Shown in pieces: positions 23,126 to 35,415 of a stretch of 64,000 bases of DNA (positions are counted from its first letter, which is position 1; every line of letters begins with the position of its first letter). Below the pieces are notes generated by a model that was not told the DNA's origin, searched no databases, and saw only the letters and a program-made list of their open reading frames with translations. The position numbers and the translations under genes are program-made. The stretch is from Petaurus breviceps papuanus (lineage: Eukaryota > Chordata > Mammalia > Diprotodontia > Petauridae). The stretch spans positions 21,220,509-21,284,508 of the forward strand of contig JAMXIF010000042.1 in the NCBI GenBank assembly GCA_028583685.1, in the 5' to 3' direction.

Positions 23126-23795
23126 AAATATGTATTTCTGTTGAGCTTTAAGCAAAAGCTGTATTCAGGCCATGATGTGATTACAAGTAACATTACTTCT
23201 GATTTCTTGATTGGGTGCCCAGGGCTACCAATTAAAATGAATCTTCTGAAAAATCTTGAGCTCTTTTCAGGGACATTTTTTTCCACTAACTTCTCTTTCT
23301 ACCTGCTAATTTATAGTTCTACTACTCTTTCCTTGTGTACAAACTGGCAGACACTCAACACTGACTCTTTTCCTCTTGTCTATAAATCTGATAACCACTG
23401 TGAGAGATTAGTAACATGGTACCCATTTTCTAGCTCTTTAAGTTTTATGGAAATAAACCATAGAGAAGAGGGAGCTCAGTTTGGACCAGAATCCTCACTA
23501 ATTGTTTCATGGAAAACTGGGTGTGAGCTTTGTCACAAAGATCTGGATATGCAAATGAAGCAGTTTTATTAGTCCCTATTGTGATGTGAACTTTGAAGGC
23601 AGAATTGTTTTGCAGAGTTTTTCCAGAGTGAAATACGATGTGATAAATAGAGAACATACTTTTAAGCACCTCTTGTGGGCAGAGACCATACAAGATAGTT
23701 TGGGTAAAACAAAGTTTAGTTAAAATCAAGAAGATATTCAAAATCTGAACAGAATATTAATTATTAAAAGAATAGCATATTAATATGTGGGGGAA
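23126..23795. other. Unassigned intronic sequence
   Basis: Open frames on both strands (for example 23141-23572 plus, 143 codons) show no recognisable domain; no repeat assigned. Confidence 0.45.
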
Positions 23796-23799
23796 GGGA

Positions 23800-24045
23800 A
23801 TAAACAATCATTAACCACATACTATGTGCAAGGCACTATGCCAAGCACTTTACAAATATTATCTAATTTGATCCTCACAACAACACTGGGAGGCAACTGC
23901 TATTATTGTCTTCATTTTACAGTTGAGGAGACTAAGGCAGACAGAGGCTGATTTACCCAGGGTTACACAGCTAGTAAGTGTCTGAAGATGACTTTGAACT
24001 GAAGTCTTCTTATTCCAGGTCTAACACTTTTTTCACTGTGTCTCA
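23800..24045 (-). mobile_element. Marsupial MIR, antisense, near full length
   Basis: ACTATGTGCAAGGCACTATG, TCTAATTTGATCCTCACAAC, GTTGAGGAGACTAAGGC and GGGTTACACAGCTAGTAAG in order. Confidence 0.85.
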
Positions 24046-24054
24046 ATTTAATAT

Positions 24055-24700
24055 GTAGATCGATATAGAGAAAGATATAATAAACTTTTTTTGCAATTAT
24101 TGAAAAAGATTTTCAAAAGATAATCTTATTTCTAGAATTAAGTAGCATATTTACAAAAATTGATCAAGTGATGGAAAATAAAGGACTTAAAAATATACAA
24201 AGGGAGAACTATTGAACAAATTTATTGATGCCAATAAAAAGATAAAAATTTTAACTAATAAGAATTTATAAACAAGATTAATATTTAAAAGCAGTTGTCT
24301 TTTTTTAAAGAAGTTATCTTAGAGAATAAGTGAGTCAAAGAACAAACTATAGAAATAATAAGTATCTTTGTTAAACTAATAACATTGAGACGCCATATCA
24401 AAATTTGTGGAATGAACCTTTAAGGAAAAGAATATATCTTAGGTTATTAAGAAAGAGAAGACCAACAAATTGAGCATTCAATTCAAAATGTTAGAAAAAA
24501 TTTTAATGAATAATCCCCAAAGAAGCCTCAAAATAGAAATTACAAAAACCAAAGAATTGACAAAAAAAGATTTCACTAATAAATAAAAATATGAGCTTTT
24601 AAAAAAAGGCTAAGATAGATAAACTTTATTTTAAGATAGAGAAAAACAAGTTACTAGGATCAAAACTGAAAATGGGTTGTCATAAGAATTTGAGGAGAAA
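24055..24700 (+). mobile_element. L1 LINE ORF2 fragment, sense
   Basis: A-rich sequence with CGCCATATCAAAATTTGTGG, AAGACCAACAAATTGAGC, CCCCAAAGAAGCCTCAAAAT and AATATGAGCTTTTAAAAAAA matches the L1 ORF2 linker between endonuclease and reverse transcriptase. Old copy, no open frame. Confidence 0.65.
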
Positions 24701-24885
24701 CAAAGAGAGCTATCCAAAAATGGAGTAGGTTGTCTTGGGAGGTAATGGGATATCACCACCCTCCTTTCTCAGAGCTGTTTCAGGAAAGGTCAACTGCCCA
24801 ATGCCAACCATATTGGAAAGAGGAATTCTTATTCAGGTGTAGGTTGGAAAAGAAGGCTGCTAAAAGTTACTTTCAGTTTTGTGCT
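24701..24885 (+). mobile_element. L3/CR1 LINE 3' fragment, sense
   Basis: CTATCCAAAAATGGAGTAGG, TTGTCTTGGGAGGTAATGGG and TTCTTATTCAGGTGTAGGTTGG fit the CR1/L3 end. Confidence 0.65.
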
Positions 24886-26600
24886 TCTCTGGCTCCATGA
24901 TTCTCTCTTCATACCCATTAAATGCACATTTTCTGGTAGAAAGAGAATTATATTTCTCGGCTTTTTAATATTTCAAGTAAAGGGAAACATTTTAAACAGC
25001 TGCTGAGTAAAGAAAATAATAAGAGGAGAGTGGTGTTTCCAGATGACAGTTCTATGCTAAATAAAGCATCTAAAATGATACCAAATGCCACATTTTACAG
25101 CTCCACTGCTGCTAGATCAAGAGCAAACCTTGCTTCCAGTACCTGCCATAGCTGTGCCTTAAATCTCAGATGTTGTCTCATAGGGGTCAGGGAAAGGGGG
25201 GAGATATAGCGGGGTGGGGGGCAGGGGAGGAGGGAAAAAGGCTACTATTTTCAGAGATGTTTAATGCTAATTTATATACTATTTTAGCAATTCTTTTTCT
25301 AAAATTTTATTTTGAACTCAAGAAATAAAAGAAACGATTCCATAACAAAGTAGAATAGGGGAGGAAAGGTGATTCTACATGAAACTGCAACTCTGTTCTG
25401 CACAACTTGCTAGATAGAGTCGTAGTTACATGATAACTTTCTTTTTTTCCCCCTCTCCACACCCACCCTAGAGATGGCTACCTTTAGATATGTGTGTGTG
25501 TAACCATTCTATACATCCTTTTATTTATCAGTTCTTTTTCTGCATGCAGATACCAAATCTGACTCTACATAAAAGTATTTTCTTACTTCTGAAAGGGGGT
25601 GGGGATTTTAAGTTTATTTTATTTAATTGCTATATTTTCAGTGAATTTCAAAGATGTTCACAGACAACTTTCCCACTTCTCTATTCCCCTTAGCTCTTTA
25701 TTTCACAAGCCAGATACATACCACAAGGTCAGTATTCTCATGGTCTTTATTTATTTTGTATGAGTAAGAATTTCAGCATATTATGAGCCACTTTTTCATC
25801 TTGCCTTCCTCTCCTGCTGAGCAGATCTGAACAGAGACTTCAAAGAGTTTTTCTTATGAATCAACAGCAAGGATTCAAGTATAATAGAAGTTGAAGCAAT
25901 GTGAGTTGTAGTTTTACTTTGCAAAAGGAAGGGGAATTATCCATGTAAAGGACACTAACATTGGAAGCTTTCTATGTGTAATAATGGAATTGTAAAACTA
26001 TAAATGTAGTGAGGTGAATTGATTAGAACACCCTTGATCAACTGATTTTTCCACCTACATCCCAGTCCAATTAATGAAATTACAGATAGGGAGATAGGGA
26101 GAAAGATAAGAGGCAACAAATTATTAAAGGTTTAAATAAAGTACAGGCAATATCTCTACTTCATTTTTTGCAAGATATGAAATTCTAGGCTTGATCTCAG
26201 TGAAATTAGGGGGTAGTAATCATTTGGCTAAGGGTTAGCCATATATCTCATGCATCTTTAAAAAGCAAGAAATTCTCTAGGGGACAGACAGTAAAAGAGA
26301 GAATGGAGGAGAATGAACTCCATGAGCTGAGAAAAGAACCAGCCCTGATTATCAGGAATTTATCTACAAAGAAGAGTAGGTCAGGAGCCTGCATAGAATG
26401 ATCTGCTGAACAGAAGAGATGTGTCCAGAAGAAATAGTATGAAGGCACCAGGAAAAGGAGTAGCATATTGAGGTCCTGTACTGCAAGAAGTGTGAGCTGC
26501 CTGAACCGTTACTCTTTCCTTCATGTACTTTCTACTACTGTACTTCTATGGGTGTGTCCATTCTTTCCACTGATGTGGTGTTTCTTGGTGGAAGGGTTGT
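24886..26600. other. Unassigned intronic sequence
   Basis: About 1.7 kb without an assignable repeat. It includes a G-rich tract at 25194-25233. No coding signal. Confidence 0.45.
25194..25233 (+). other. G-rich tract, potential G-quadruplex
   Basis: Four runs of at least four G separated by short loops (GGGGGGAGATATAGC, GGGG, T, GGGGGG, CA, GGGG). It is the only such cluster of this strength I saw in the window. Confidence 0.5.
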
Positions 26601-26607
26601 GCCCCCA

Positions 26608-26805
26608 GACTTATTGATTTAGAATTGGAAAGGTCTTTCAACATCATCTGGTTCCCACTTCCCCATCTTATTAACAAGGAAACAAATTGAGGTGTGAAAT
26701 ATCCTGCCCAAAGTCATATAGGTAATTAACAGAAAAATTAGAATATGAATCCAGGTCCTCCAACATCAAAATGAATACTCTTCTCCCATCATACCATACC
26801 ACTTC
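26608..26805 (-). mobile_element. CORE-SINE (Ther/MIR3 type), antisense
   Basis: TTAGAATTGGAAAGGTC, AACAAGGAAACAAATTGAGG and GAATCCAGGTCCTCC. Confidence 0.7.
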
Positions 26806-28100
26806 TAAAACTTATAAGCAACATTCACATGTGGGGTGAGAATTGCAATTATTTGCTGAACTATATGACACAGAAAACAAAAGATGATGAATCTTCTCTT
26901 TCTGTAAACAGTGTGATACATTTCTCATGTTGACCTTCAAGTCCTCCAACTATGGTATGTCCTCACCTTATTTATACAAGTTGATGTCCTCTAATCCCTA
27001 ACATCACGGTCACCTTTATCAGCATTATCTGGTTTTCAGAAATATCTGTGCTTATCAAAACACTTGGACCTCCCTTGCTTTCCAAAGTTACAAATATAGT
27101 AGCAGGTGTTTTTTCTCCCTTGTAGTCAACACAAGGCACCCTGGGTGCTTCTGGATTTGGAATGAAATAGATTTTTTTTAGAAATTTTAAATTAATGATA
27201 AGATATTATTAGTTTATGAATAAAATTACAACATAAACGTAGGTTATACAACATTTTAAATGACTTAATAAAGAATACACTAATTGATAACCTAACTAGG
27301 AGACAATGTGGAATAGACCCCATTTCAAACTAAAAATAATAAACTGCCATCCTAAAATGCTGCCTTCCCTGCTTCTGTTACATTAAAATTTCCTTCATAA
27401 TCACACTTCAAATTGTCATACCCTTTGGCTTGCGCTGAGTTTGAACACTTTATATCTGTATGTATAAGTCCCTATTGGTGGCAGGGACTTTCTAGTTCTG
27501 GCCACTTCAGCATTATCTGTGGTAGTCTTTAATAAAATACCTAGGGACCAAGACTTTCACTATACACAGAGGTGCAGAATTCCATACTTTCAGCGGCTTG
27601 TTTGCAGGAATACTGGTAAAAACTTTGGTGAGAAGTGGAAGTTATATCCTCAACCCTAGATCATGTAATTGAGGGGGGATGGGGGAAATAACAAGATATA
27701 AAGAAGTAATTTTTGTTGCACTTTATATTTTTATGTATGTTTCCAAGTGGTCACTGTCCAGCAGTTTTGAAATCCACTAAAAATTTCAAACTTTAGAACA
27801 TATTTCCTGATTCAAGATGAAACTTGGGCTCACTGACTAAAGGCTATCCCTGTTCTCATTTATTTTTTACTACTGAAAAAGGGAAGTCCAGGAAGTAAAG
27901 CCATTTTAATCACAATCTAGCCTCTGTCATCAAGTTGTCAGTAGGAGGTTAGGAGAAATATAATACTGCTTCACTGAACTCATCTTTTAAAATGAGTCAC
28001 TGAAACAAACAAGGAATGTGTGAATTATTACAGAAAAATTACTACTCCTCCATTTATTTTTATTAATTACTGTTTTAATCCATCTAACATCTCTGTAGGA
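26806..28100. other. Unassigned AT-rich intronic sequence
   Basis: No confident repeat or gene. Confidence 0.45.
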
Positions 28101-28107
28101 CATGATG

Positions 28108-28205
28108 GAAGAGGAAGGGAGGGAGAGAAAAAGGATAGAAGGGAGGAAGAGAGGAAGAGAGGAAAAGAGGAAGAAGAAAAGAAAGAAGAGGTGGAAAGAG
28201 AATAG
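28108..28205. repeat. Purine-rich (GGAA/GAAG)n tract
   Basis: Almost entirely A/G on the plus strand; explains the low-complexity frames here. Confidence 0.85.
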
Positions 28206-28224
28206 GGAAAGATTAAGGAAGAAT

Positions 28225-28485
28225 AATAGCATTTATTTTATATATTATTATACTTAATACTTTATTATATTTTTATATAAACTTAATATTTGCAAAGTAA
28301 TCTACAAATATCTCATTTTATCCTCAAAACCACCCTGGAAAGTCAATACTCTTATTATCCCTATTTTACAGTTTAGGAAACTAAGGCAGATGCAGAATTA
28401 CTAGCTAGTCCAAGGTCACACTGCTGATAAGTGTTTGAGGACAAATTTAGCCTCAGACCTTTCTGGCTCCAGGTCCACTGTTTAG
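28225..28485 (-). mobile_element. Marsupial MIR, antisense
   Basis: CTACAAATATCTCATTTTATC, TTTACAGTTTAGGAAACTAAGG and AGGTCACACTGCTGATAAG. Confidence 0.8.
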
Positions 28486-28559
28486 GTTTAGGCAGGCAAG
28501 TGTGGACAGCACAATCTAATTCATGGACACTTAGGGTAGAAATTCAGTAAATCTTCAGT

Positions 28560-28640
28560 TCCACAAACATTTCTTATGTCTCCTATGCACACTATGTATG
28601 AGAACCTTTTCTAGGTGCTGGGAACAGAAAAGATGCAGTT
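28560..28640 (-). mobile_element. L2 3' end fragment, antisense
   Basis: CACAAACATTTCTTATGTCTCC then TTTTCTAGGTGCTGGGAACAG. Confidence 0.5.
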
Positions 28641-28644
28641 CCAT

Positions 28645-28757
28645 TAGTCCCTGGTGAAATGTAAGCTCTGTGAGGGCAGGGTTGGTTGCTGGCTTGTTTG
28701 TATGCATGTTTGTATTTTCCTCCCCAGTTCTTAGCACAGTACATGGCATAACACTTT
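28645..28757 (+). mobile_element. L2 3' end, sense
   Basis: TGTAAGCTCTGTGAGGGCAGG and TTAGCACAGTACATGGCAT; adjoins the antisense copy just before it. Confidence 0.7.
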
Positions 28758-28829
28758 TCCATTAATTTAGTACTTTACTAAGAATTTTGAAATTCAGTCC
28801 AAAAAATAATAATAATAACAAAAACAATA

Positions 28830-28922
28830 ATTCACATATTTATAGCCCTTTAGGATTTTTTAGACTCAAACCCTGGGTTGTCTTCACTACAAAACCAACA
28901 TGCTTTTCACTCTACCCATACT
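28830..28922 (-). mobile_element. MIR fragment, antisense
   Basis: ATATTTATAGCCCTTTAGGA followed by CAAACCCTGGGTTGTC and a tRNA-head-like end. Confidence 0.45.
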
Positions 28923-29254
28923 GTGCTTGAAAATAACTGGGCACAAATCCTAAGCCTTTCATCTAAATGAAATAATTAGTGTGATAATACACAACCATAT
29001 ATAACATTTGGAAGGACACAGGTAGGAATGGATGGAATGATTTGGCCTGGCAGGTTCTGGACAGTCAAGGTCAGAGTGAGGACACTGAGGTCTGGAGAAA
29101 TAGGACAGAGGAGAACATGGGGAATTGAGTGAAGGGCATAGAAAAATAAAGGGTCAAAATGAATTTCACCTCCTTTAAAAATGTTTCCAGGTGGTCTATG
29201 CGAATTCAGTTAATATTTGGCCTATATCTACAGATCTTCACCCAAGTGTTCTAT

Positions 29255-29430
29255 AATAATAATAATAATAATAGCATGTATGTAGCACTTTAAGGTTTAC
29301 AAAACAGTCTATATGTAATTTCATTTGATCCTCACAGCAACCCTGGTAATTAGATGCTATCACTGTCCCCCTTTTAGATATAAAGAAACTGAGAACTTGC
29401 TCAGACTCATACAACCAGTAAAAAGCTGTT
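29255..29430 (-). mobile_element. Marsupial MIR, antisense
   Basis: (TAA)n start, GTAGCACTTTAAGGTTTACA and CATTTGATCCTCACAGCAAC. Confidence 0.8.
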
Positions 29431-29589
29431 TCTTTTGACTAAGTTTTAGATTTCCCAGTGGAGTATGCAGACTGTGCTGAAATAACAGACTGTCCTCTAA
29501 AGTAAAAGGATAAGTAAATGAAGGGGGTGTGAGGAAGAGGCAGGGGTGCCAAGCAGAATCTAAGTATATCCTTCTAAAAAGCAAGGTTC

Positions 29590-29720
29590 TTAAACCTTTT
29601 GTGGGTCACGGGCACCTCTGGCATTCTGGTGAAGCCTAATTATAAGCCTCTTCTAAGAATGCTGTTCTTAAATAATTGAAGGAAATACTAAATTTCATTT
29701 AGAGGTTAGAGAAATAAAGT
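29590..29720. repeat. Unassigned ancient mammalian repeat
   Basis: CTTTTGTGGGTCACGGGCAC and ATTCTGGTGAAGCCTAAT resemble a dispersed mammalian element I know by sequence but cannot name. A second part of the same element may be at 22270-22306 (ATTACAAAGGAAACCAATTA). Confidence 0.4.
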
Positions 29721-29734
29721 TCAAATAATTGATC

Positions 29735-29815
29735 AATAAATCCATCCATCTATATCTATATACACATACACAATCTTTATATCTATATGTACATAGATGT
29801 GTGTGTGTGTTCATT
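29735..29815. repeat. Compound (TATC)(CA)(TG) simple repeat
   Basis: ATCTATATC, ACATACACA and TGTGTGTG units in sequence. Confidence 0.8.
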
Positions 29816-30047
29816 TATTTCCCAACCAAGTTCACAAACCTCCTGAAATATATCTACTCCAAAACCATGTTTCAGCAACAATTTTACCCTGGATCTTCTT
29901 TGAGTTCCTGGATACTCCTCCTTATAGAACATCCTTCTCCCTTGCTGGCCTGGCTCTCTTCTGTGTTTTGTCTTTTCTCCATAGAATGTACTGCATTGAT
30001 AAGTACACTTCAACATATAGGATTCCTTTCTCACACATTTTTGCCAT

Positions 30048-30162
30048 CACTGTATTAAGATCCTTGAGCACCAGGGCTGTCTTTCTTTTTGCTTGTATAT
30101 GCATTCCCAGCACTTAGCATAGTGTGTGACACAAAGTATATAGTTAATAAATGCTTATTACC
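30048..30162 (+). mobile_element. L2 3' end, sense
   Basis: TTAAGATCCTTGAGCACCAGG, CCCAGCACTTAGCATAGTG and TAGTTAATAAATGCTTATT. Confidence 0.75.
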
Positions 30163-30282
30163 TTGTTGCCTATCAACAGAACTCTTAGGATTCCATGGAA
30201 CCCAGATTTAGAATGATTCCAGAGGCATACTTTAAGATCCAGTCTTATCCTACTAAGTCTCAGAAATATTTGTTTTAAAGAA

Positions 30283-30396
30283 ATTGGGGTTGAGTGATTT
30301 AGCCAGTAACACACAGCTAGTAAATGTCTGATTTGAACTCACATCCTCCTGACTCCAGCATCGCTTCTCTTTCTACTGTAACACATGGCTGCCCCT
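30283..30396 (-). mobile_element. tRNA-derived SINE, antisense, older copy
   Basis: AATTGGGGTTGAGTGATTTAG, ACACACAGCTAGTAAATG and TCCTGACTCCAGCATC, ending at ACATGGCTGCCCC. Confidence 0.7.
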
Positions 30397-30399
30397 TAC

Positions 30400-30525
30400 A
30401 GGTTCAAGTCCATCCTCTGTTACTTACTGTGTGACCTTGTGCATGCCTCATGTCATCTCTGTAAGTCTTAGTCATTTTTTCTTCCATAAAACGGAGCCAA
30501 TGCTGTTAATTATAGACATATAGAA
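30400..30525 (+). mobile_element. MIR, sense
   Basis: AGGTTCAAGTCCATCC, TACTGTGTGACCTTGTGC and TTTTTCTTCCATAAAACGG. Confidence 0.65.
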
Positions 30526-30539
30526 GTATCTTTGAGAGA

Positions 30540-31215
30540 AAGAAACCTCAAATTCTATTTTTAGATGACTGAGTTGTAAAACCCACTCACTAGCTCCCCA
30601 CCCTGTTCCACTAAAATGAAAAAATACATGGACTTCTAATTTAGATCCTGAGTAGGCAGAATTCTTGAAAAGAAGGAATGGATTCTATTTGCAAATCATA
30701 TCATTCATAAGGTATAAGGAATCCTCAAAGGAAAACAAAATCCATGAGACTGATGTTAACTGTTTTAGAATTGATCATGGAATAGTAATAATGTCCTTGG
30801 TATATAAGAGTTTTCATCCCTACCTAGACATAATGACCTCAGAATGGTTTAAGGTGGTCATGTGCAGTCAGGTTCTCATAGAGTTTTGGAAAATGTTCTG
30901 GGCTTTTTATTTTGCCCTTATAATGCATTTTTTAAAGCAGCACTTGTTTAGCATTTCAGGGTTTAATTGTGAGTTCCTGCTGGTTAAAGGCAAGCATTTC
31001 CCCAAAATTTAAGTCACTGAGACTATACTATGTTGGCATATCAAGATGAAATGTCTCAAAAACGAATTTATGTTTCTTTGCCTTAAAAGATTTTGGCCAA
31101 TAGTTTCAGTCTCTGATTACTTTTTGGAACACCAGCAACAAAATTGATGGTTCCAATGAATTTGTACCCTCCGTTCATGTCAACAGCTGTCCTTGAATCT
31201 TCATCTGCAAAATGA
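30540..31215. other. Unassigned intronic sequence
   Basis: No repeat or coding signal recognised; a 115-codon frame at 30665-31012 has no known domain. Confidence 0.45.
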
Positions 31216-31219
31216 AGTC

Positions 31220-31325
31220 ACTTAACTGTTCAATCTCTGTTTCATCATCTGAAACATTAAGAGGTGAGAGCAGATGACCTTTAGGATCCTGCCCAGCTCT
31301 CCTTTTACCATCCTAGGATTACATC
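31220..31325 (+). mobile_element. Ther-type CORE-SINE 3' part, sense
   Basis: CTGTTTCATCATCTGAAAC then CAGATGACCTTTAGGATCC and GCCCAGCTCTCC. Confidence 0.65.
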
Positions 31326-31379
31326 AATTCTAATAAGGCTTCTTTTAACTCGTGTTCTGTGAGTCCAGAGCATTTCTAA

Positions 31380-31615
31380 CTCCAAGAGTGCTAGATTTGG
31401 AGTTAGAAATGCGTGGATTCAAATCCTGGGTCCAACATTTACTAGCTGTGTAACCATGAGCAAGTCACTTATCACATTGGGTCTGTTTCTTCATATGTAA
31501 AAACTGCGGAAAATAGTAATATTTACTGCCAAGGTTGCTGTGAGAATCAAGAAGTATAAGGGCACTTTGCAAATGTTAAAATATTATATGTGTGTTATTA
31601 TTGTCATCGTTATTA
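31380..31615 (+). mobile_element. Marsupial MIR, sense, near full length
   Basis: GGATTCAAATCCTGGG, TACTAGCTGTGTAACCATGA and GCACTTTGCAAATGTTAAAA with a (TTA)n end. Confidence 0.85.
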
Positions 31616-31619
31616 TTTT

Positions 31620-33765
31620 TTTAATTATTTATTTTGGGAGGTTAAGTAGTGACTCCTAGTGGTCATTTTAAAAAAAAAACACAAAATCTGGTGAGTTGTG
31701 GTAATATTGTTTCATTTTCTTTAGTGAGTCTACAGGGTCCTGAGTCAGGGTGAGAATATTGAATAGGTGGAGAAAATCTCTAAAATTTAAGAAAGAGCCG
31801 GGAAAAATGAAATGGGAAGTGGTAAAGAGAATTTATCTATTTAATCATTGCCTAGTGGACTCTTTAAAAAAAAGTGTTCTTCATGTTAGACCGGTTTTAT
31901 GGTTTTTTAAAATAATAAAATTTGATTTGAATTATTTTTAAGTTGAATATTTTCTTTATGATTGAATGTGAGGGGAAAAGATACTAGACTGTGAAGATAT
32001 GGGAGAGATTTGAGCAAATGGTCTATAGTTGCTACTTGAGTTATATCACAACTACTCTTCAGAAAAAGAAATATTCTTTTCAGAAATGTTTTAAATACGT
32101 GTCTTTTCGTTTGGGTAAGGATATGAGAACAGGATATAACCTGGTTACAAATTAAACTGACATTCCCTCAATACAGGGGCCATAGCCTCAACCTTCAGTG
32201 ATGCCTCTATCATCTAGATAGCCTCTATCATCTAGAAAGTGTTGCCTCAGTAGCTCTAAAAGTCAATAATGCAAGATACCTTTCACTGCTAGTTATAAGT
32301 CCCTGGGGTAGGTGAGGAGGGGAGAGTGTAATATCATTACAGTATTACAGAGCCCACTCTCCAGCGCTAATGATTTGAACTTGGAACTTAAAGCAGTTTG
32401 TAGGACTCCAGAATAGGCATTCCACCTTGGCTCATTCCACATTGTCCAAACAACACCATATTTTCTGGGAAAATGCACCAGGCTTGGGCCCTGCTGTTGT
32501 GATTAGTTGTCTTCTCTAAGAGTAGTTACTAAGAATCTTCTCTTTGTCACCAGTCACAGCCAAAAGGACCCAAGAACATGAGACTTCTTGAAATCACAAG
32601 GTCATTTCCAAACCTAGGCATGCCTGCTTCAGGACAGGTACTAATTCATCTAAGAACAGGAAAGAGCAAATAAAAAAGTAGGAACCCAAAAACCCAGGCT
32701 CAGTTTAACTTAGATAGGACAAAGGCTTTATTTTCCATGACTCATAGAGTGGAAGATCAGGAAGTCTGCCTCTCTCCCAGTGCTCAGGCCAAGATGCCCA
32801 GCCTTCAAAGGGATGAGAGCTAAGGATGTCATTACTTCCTCATATCAAGGGATTCCTTAATTCTACTCTTCCTTCTCAGAGGCCAATAAGGGGATTGTCT
32901 TGTCACCTCAATGTACTAAGCTCCCTCGGTGCTGTCACTGAATCAGTCATAGAGTTCATAAAAGCTGATGCACCTAAGTGCTAAGTCACACATGTTCTTA
33001 TATTGAAGTGGGAAGGGGAACTTTGTACCTATCTTATTGAGGTAGGTTACACTAGGAAAGTACATTTGGAGACCCATTCATCTTGGACCTCTACCTTACA
33101 GTCTCTGATGACTGGTCTTTTTCATATGTGGAGTATGTGTCTGCATACAGACATGCTTCTGGATCAGTATTTTTGGTTGGGTTTGGGAAAAATGAATCCA
33201 ATATGTCCCTGGGAGAAGAGAACTCCTCTAAGTCTGTTTGTATGTTTTGAAGATTGAAAGAAAGTCCTCAGACAAGCCATTGAGCAGGATTTTGTGACTC
33301 CCAGTGAGAGCTAAACTCAGCTTATTCTGAAGATGTGGCTAAGAATGGGTTCTGAGGGAAAAGACAGAGTCCTTCTTCCCTGCCCAGTAAGAGAAGGAGT
33401 TGCTGCAGGGAGTAGCCAAAGCTATGTCTGATTCATACTTCAAATCTCGTATAGAACAGTCATCCTGGGAGACCCAGGGTGAAATTTCATGGCCTATAGA
33501 ATTTACATGAAATCTTATAAGTTAATGTTGGGGGGGAAAATCAGGTTAGTTCATTTTTTTCTTAATTAAGCTGTATTTTTTAATAGCTCATGTGGCTTGG
33601 AAAAACTACCCAGGACTTGAAGCAATAGGCATGTGAGACATGTGACCCTCACTTACAAGTTACCGTTGGGTTCTTCTGTACTGTTCTCTCTTACTTTGGG
33701 GAAGTTCATTGTATGCCTTTAGCATTTTATGATCCCAGTATATTATCCTGATCACAAAGATGATT
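31620..33765. other. Long unassigned intronic stretch
   Basis: No confident LINE, SINE or gene. A 17-bp tandem duplication (GCCTCTATCATCTAGA, 32204 and 32221) is present. 32560-33000 may be an old LTR-like fragment on the minus strand; see findings. Confidence 0.4.
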
Positions 33766-33770
33766 CATGC

Positions 33771-33890
33771 TCATTTTTTCTTTGTCTCTCCCCATTTATC
33801 TCCTTCTCTCTGCTTCTCTGTCTTTTTTATCTCTTTGTCTCCTTCCTCCTCTTTCACTCTTTCTCTCTCACTTTCTTTCTTTCCCTCATT
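33771..33890. repeat. Pyrimidine-rich (TCTT)n tract
   Basis: Degenerate TCTC/TTTC sequence; explains the Ser/Leu/Phe-rich frames here. Confidence 0.75.
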
Positions 33891-35402
33891 TAACAGTGTT
33901 AGCTTCATATGCTGTTACCCACTCAGTTATAAAATCCAAGTTTAAATTGCATGCCACCGACCAAGAGGGCAAAAAATTCTTCCTATTTTAGAAACAAATG
34001 AATCTATCAAAAAATGCAATTTACAGACAGACCTCACCACTGCAGGGCACACCAAAGTCCTGCAAAATCTAACTCATTCCTTCTCATTGAGGGAAAGGCC
34101 CATCTGTCTTAGCACAAGGTCTGGGTTAGAAAACATATTAAAAGGAATCCAATTTTATCATCAAGGACCACATTTATAATGTCCTGGGCATTGCTGTGTT
34201 TTAAGGGGGCCATTGAATAATGAGAGAGTGTCTGCCAGATGGTGACTGAGATAATGAGGGGTCTGCAAAACTTGTCAGGATGAAGGAGCATTGATGGATC
34301 TGATAATCTGAGCTTTGTATTTCTCTTAGCAAACAATTCTGTGCTTTCCACACAGGGTGTATAATAATAAATAGATACCATCATATAGTTATAAAAATAT
34401 ATTAATTCTTATTTTATTGTTACTAATTTGATTATATTAGAATATACTGTATATGGTTTAATATTTATATAACTGTTTTTATTATTACTCAAAAGGAACT
34501 GTGTTCTCAATGATGTGAACATTCTCCACCATGACAAATATCACAGTCTGTCCATGCCTGCCCATTCTATGTGACTCTTGTCAATGTCCTCTCAAAACTT
34601 TCTATAAAAGTCCCCCTCAATATCTTGGAGCTTATTTTAATTCTTCCAGCACAAGGGTACCACTGAATCACTTAGGCTAACTAACTCTTATCCCTCCTTC
34701 TCATCATATGACTGGCCATTTCTTTTGATTGTGTATTTTCCCTGCAACATCTTTTGGTCTGCTTCTTATTTGAAATTCCATTTTGTTTTGTTTTATATGT
34801 TCTGGTCTGCTCACACCCACCATGTAACTCTCATGTAGCATCTGATTGACATTCATTTTTAATTCTTCAGAGACCATATTCTCAGTCATACAATAATACT
34901 AAGAGAATATTGGTATAAGAGACAGGCCTTTGTTTCTGGGAGAATTTTGGAACAAAGTACTTTGTAATTTCCCAAAGGCAATCCAGCCTACTCTTTCTCT
35001 GCTGTTTAATTTTGGGCCCAGAATTAAATTAAATTATAATTTTATTAATATTATTCCATTGCACCCACTGCAGAGATAAGAATAAGTACAGAGATTCCTT
35101 TGGGAATGATAACATACTAGACCCTCATTCTTATACTATTTGCCATAGAGCAGAACCTCCTTTATGGTGAACTCTTCTCCAATTCTATCCAAGTGATTTA
35201 CTTACAAAAATACTGAAAGGAGCTCATTATACTTAATGGAGACCTTGTGGCTGCCACTCAAGGGGAGGGTTATGGACAGGTTCCAGTATATATCATAGAT
35301 AATATGACATGAATAACTAATCCAGAATTAATAGAGTTTATTATTCTTTTTAAACATCTTTCAGGAAAATGAATTGCCATCATGCTCAACAAATTTGTGA
35401 AG
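33891..35402. other. Unassigned AT-rich intronic sequence
   Basis: No repeat assigned with confidence. 34500-34890 has the feel of a decayed dispersed repeat, but I cannot name it. Confidence 0.4.
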
Positions 35403-35415
35403 AATTTTACTGTAG

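Noticed and set aside
29729-30117. Overlapping plus-strand frames of 106-109 codons with hydrophobic stretches
   Set aside because: They run from a simple repeat into a sense L2 end; no conserved domain or splice context.
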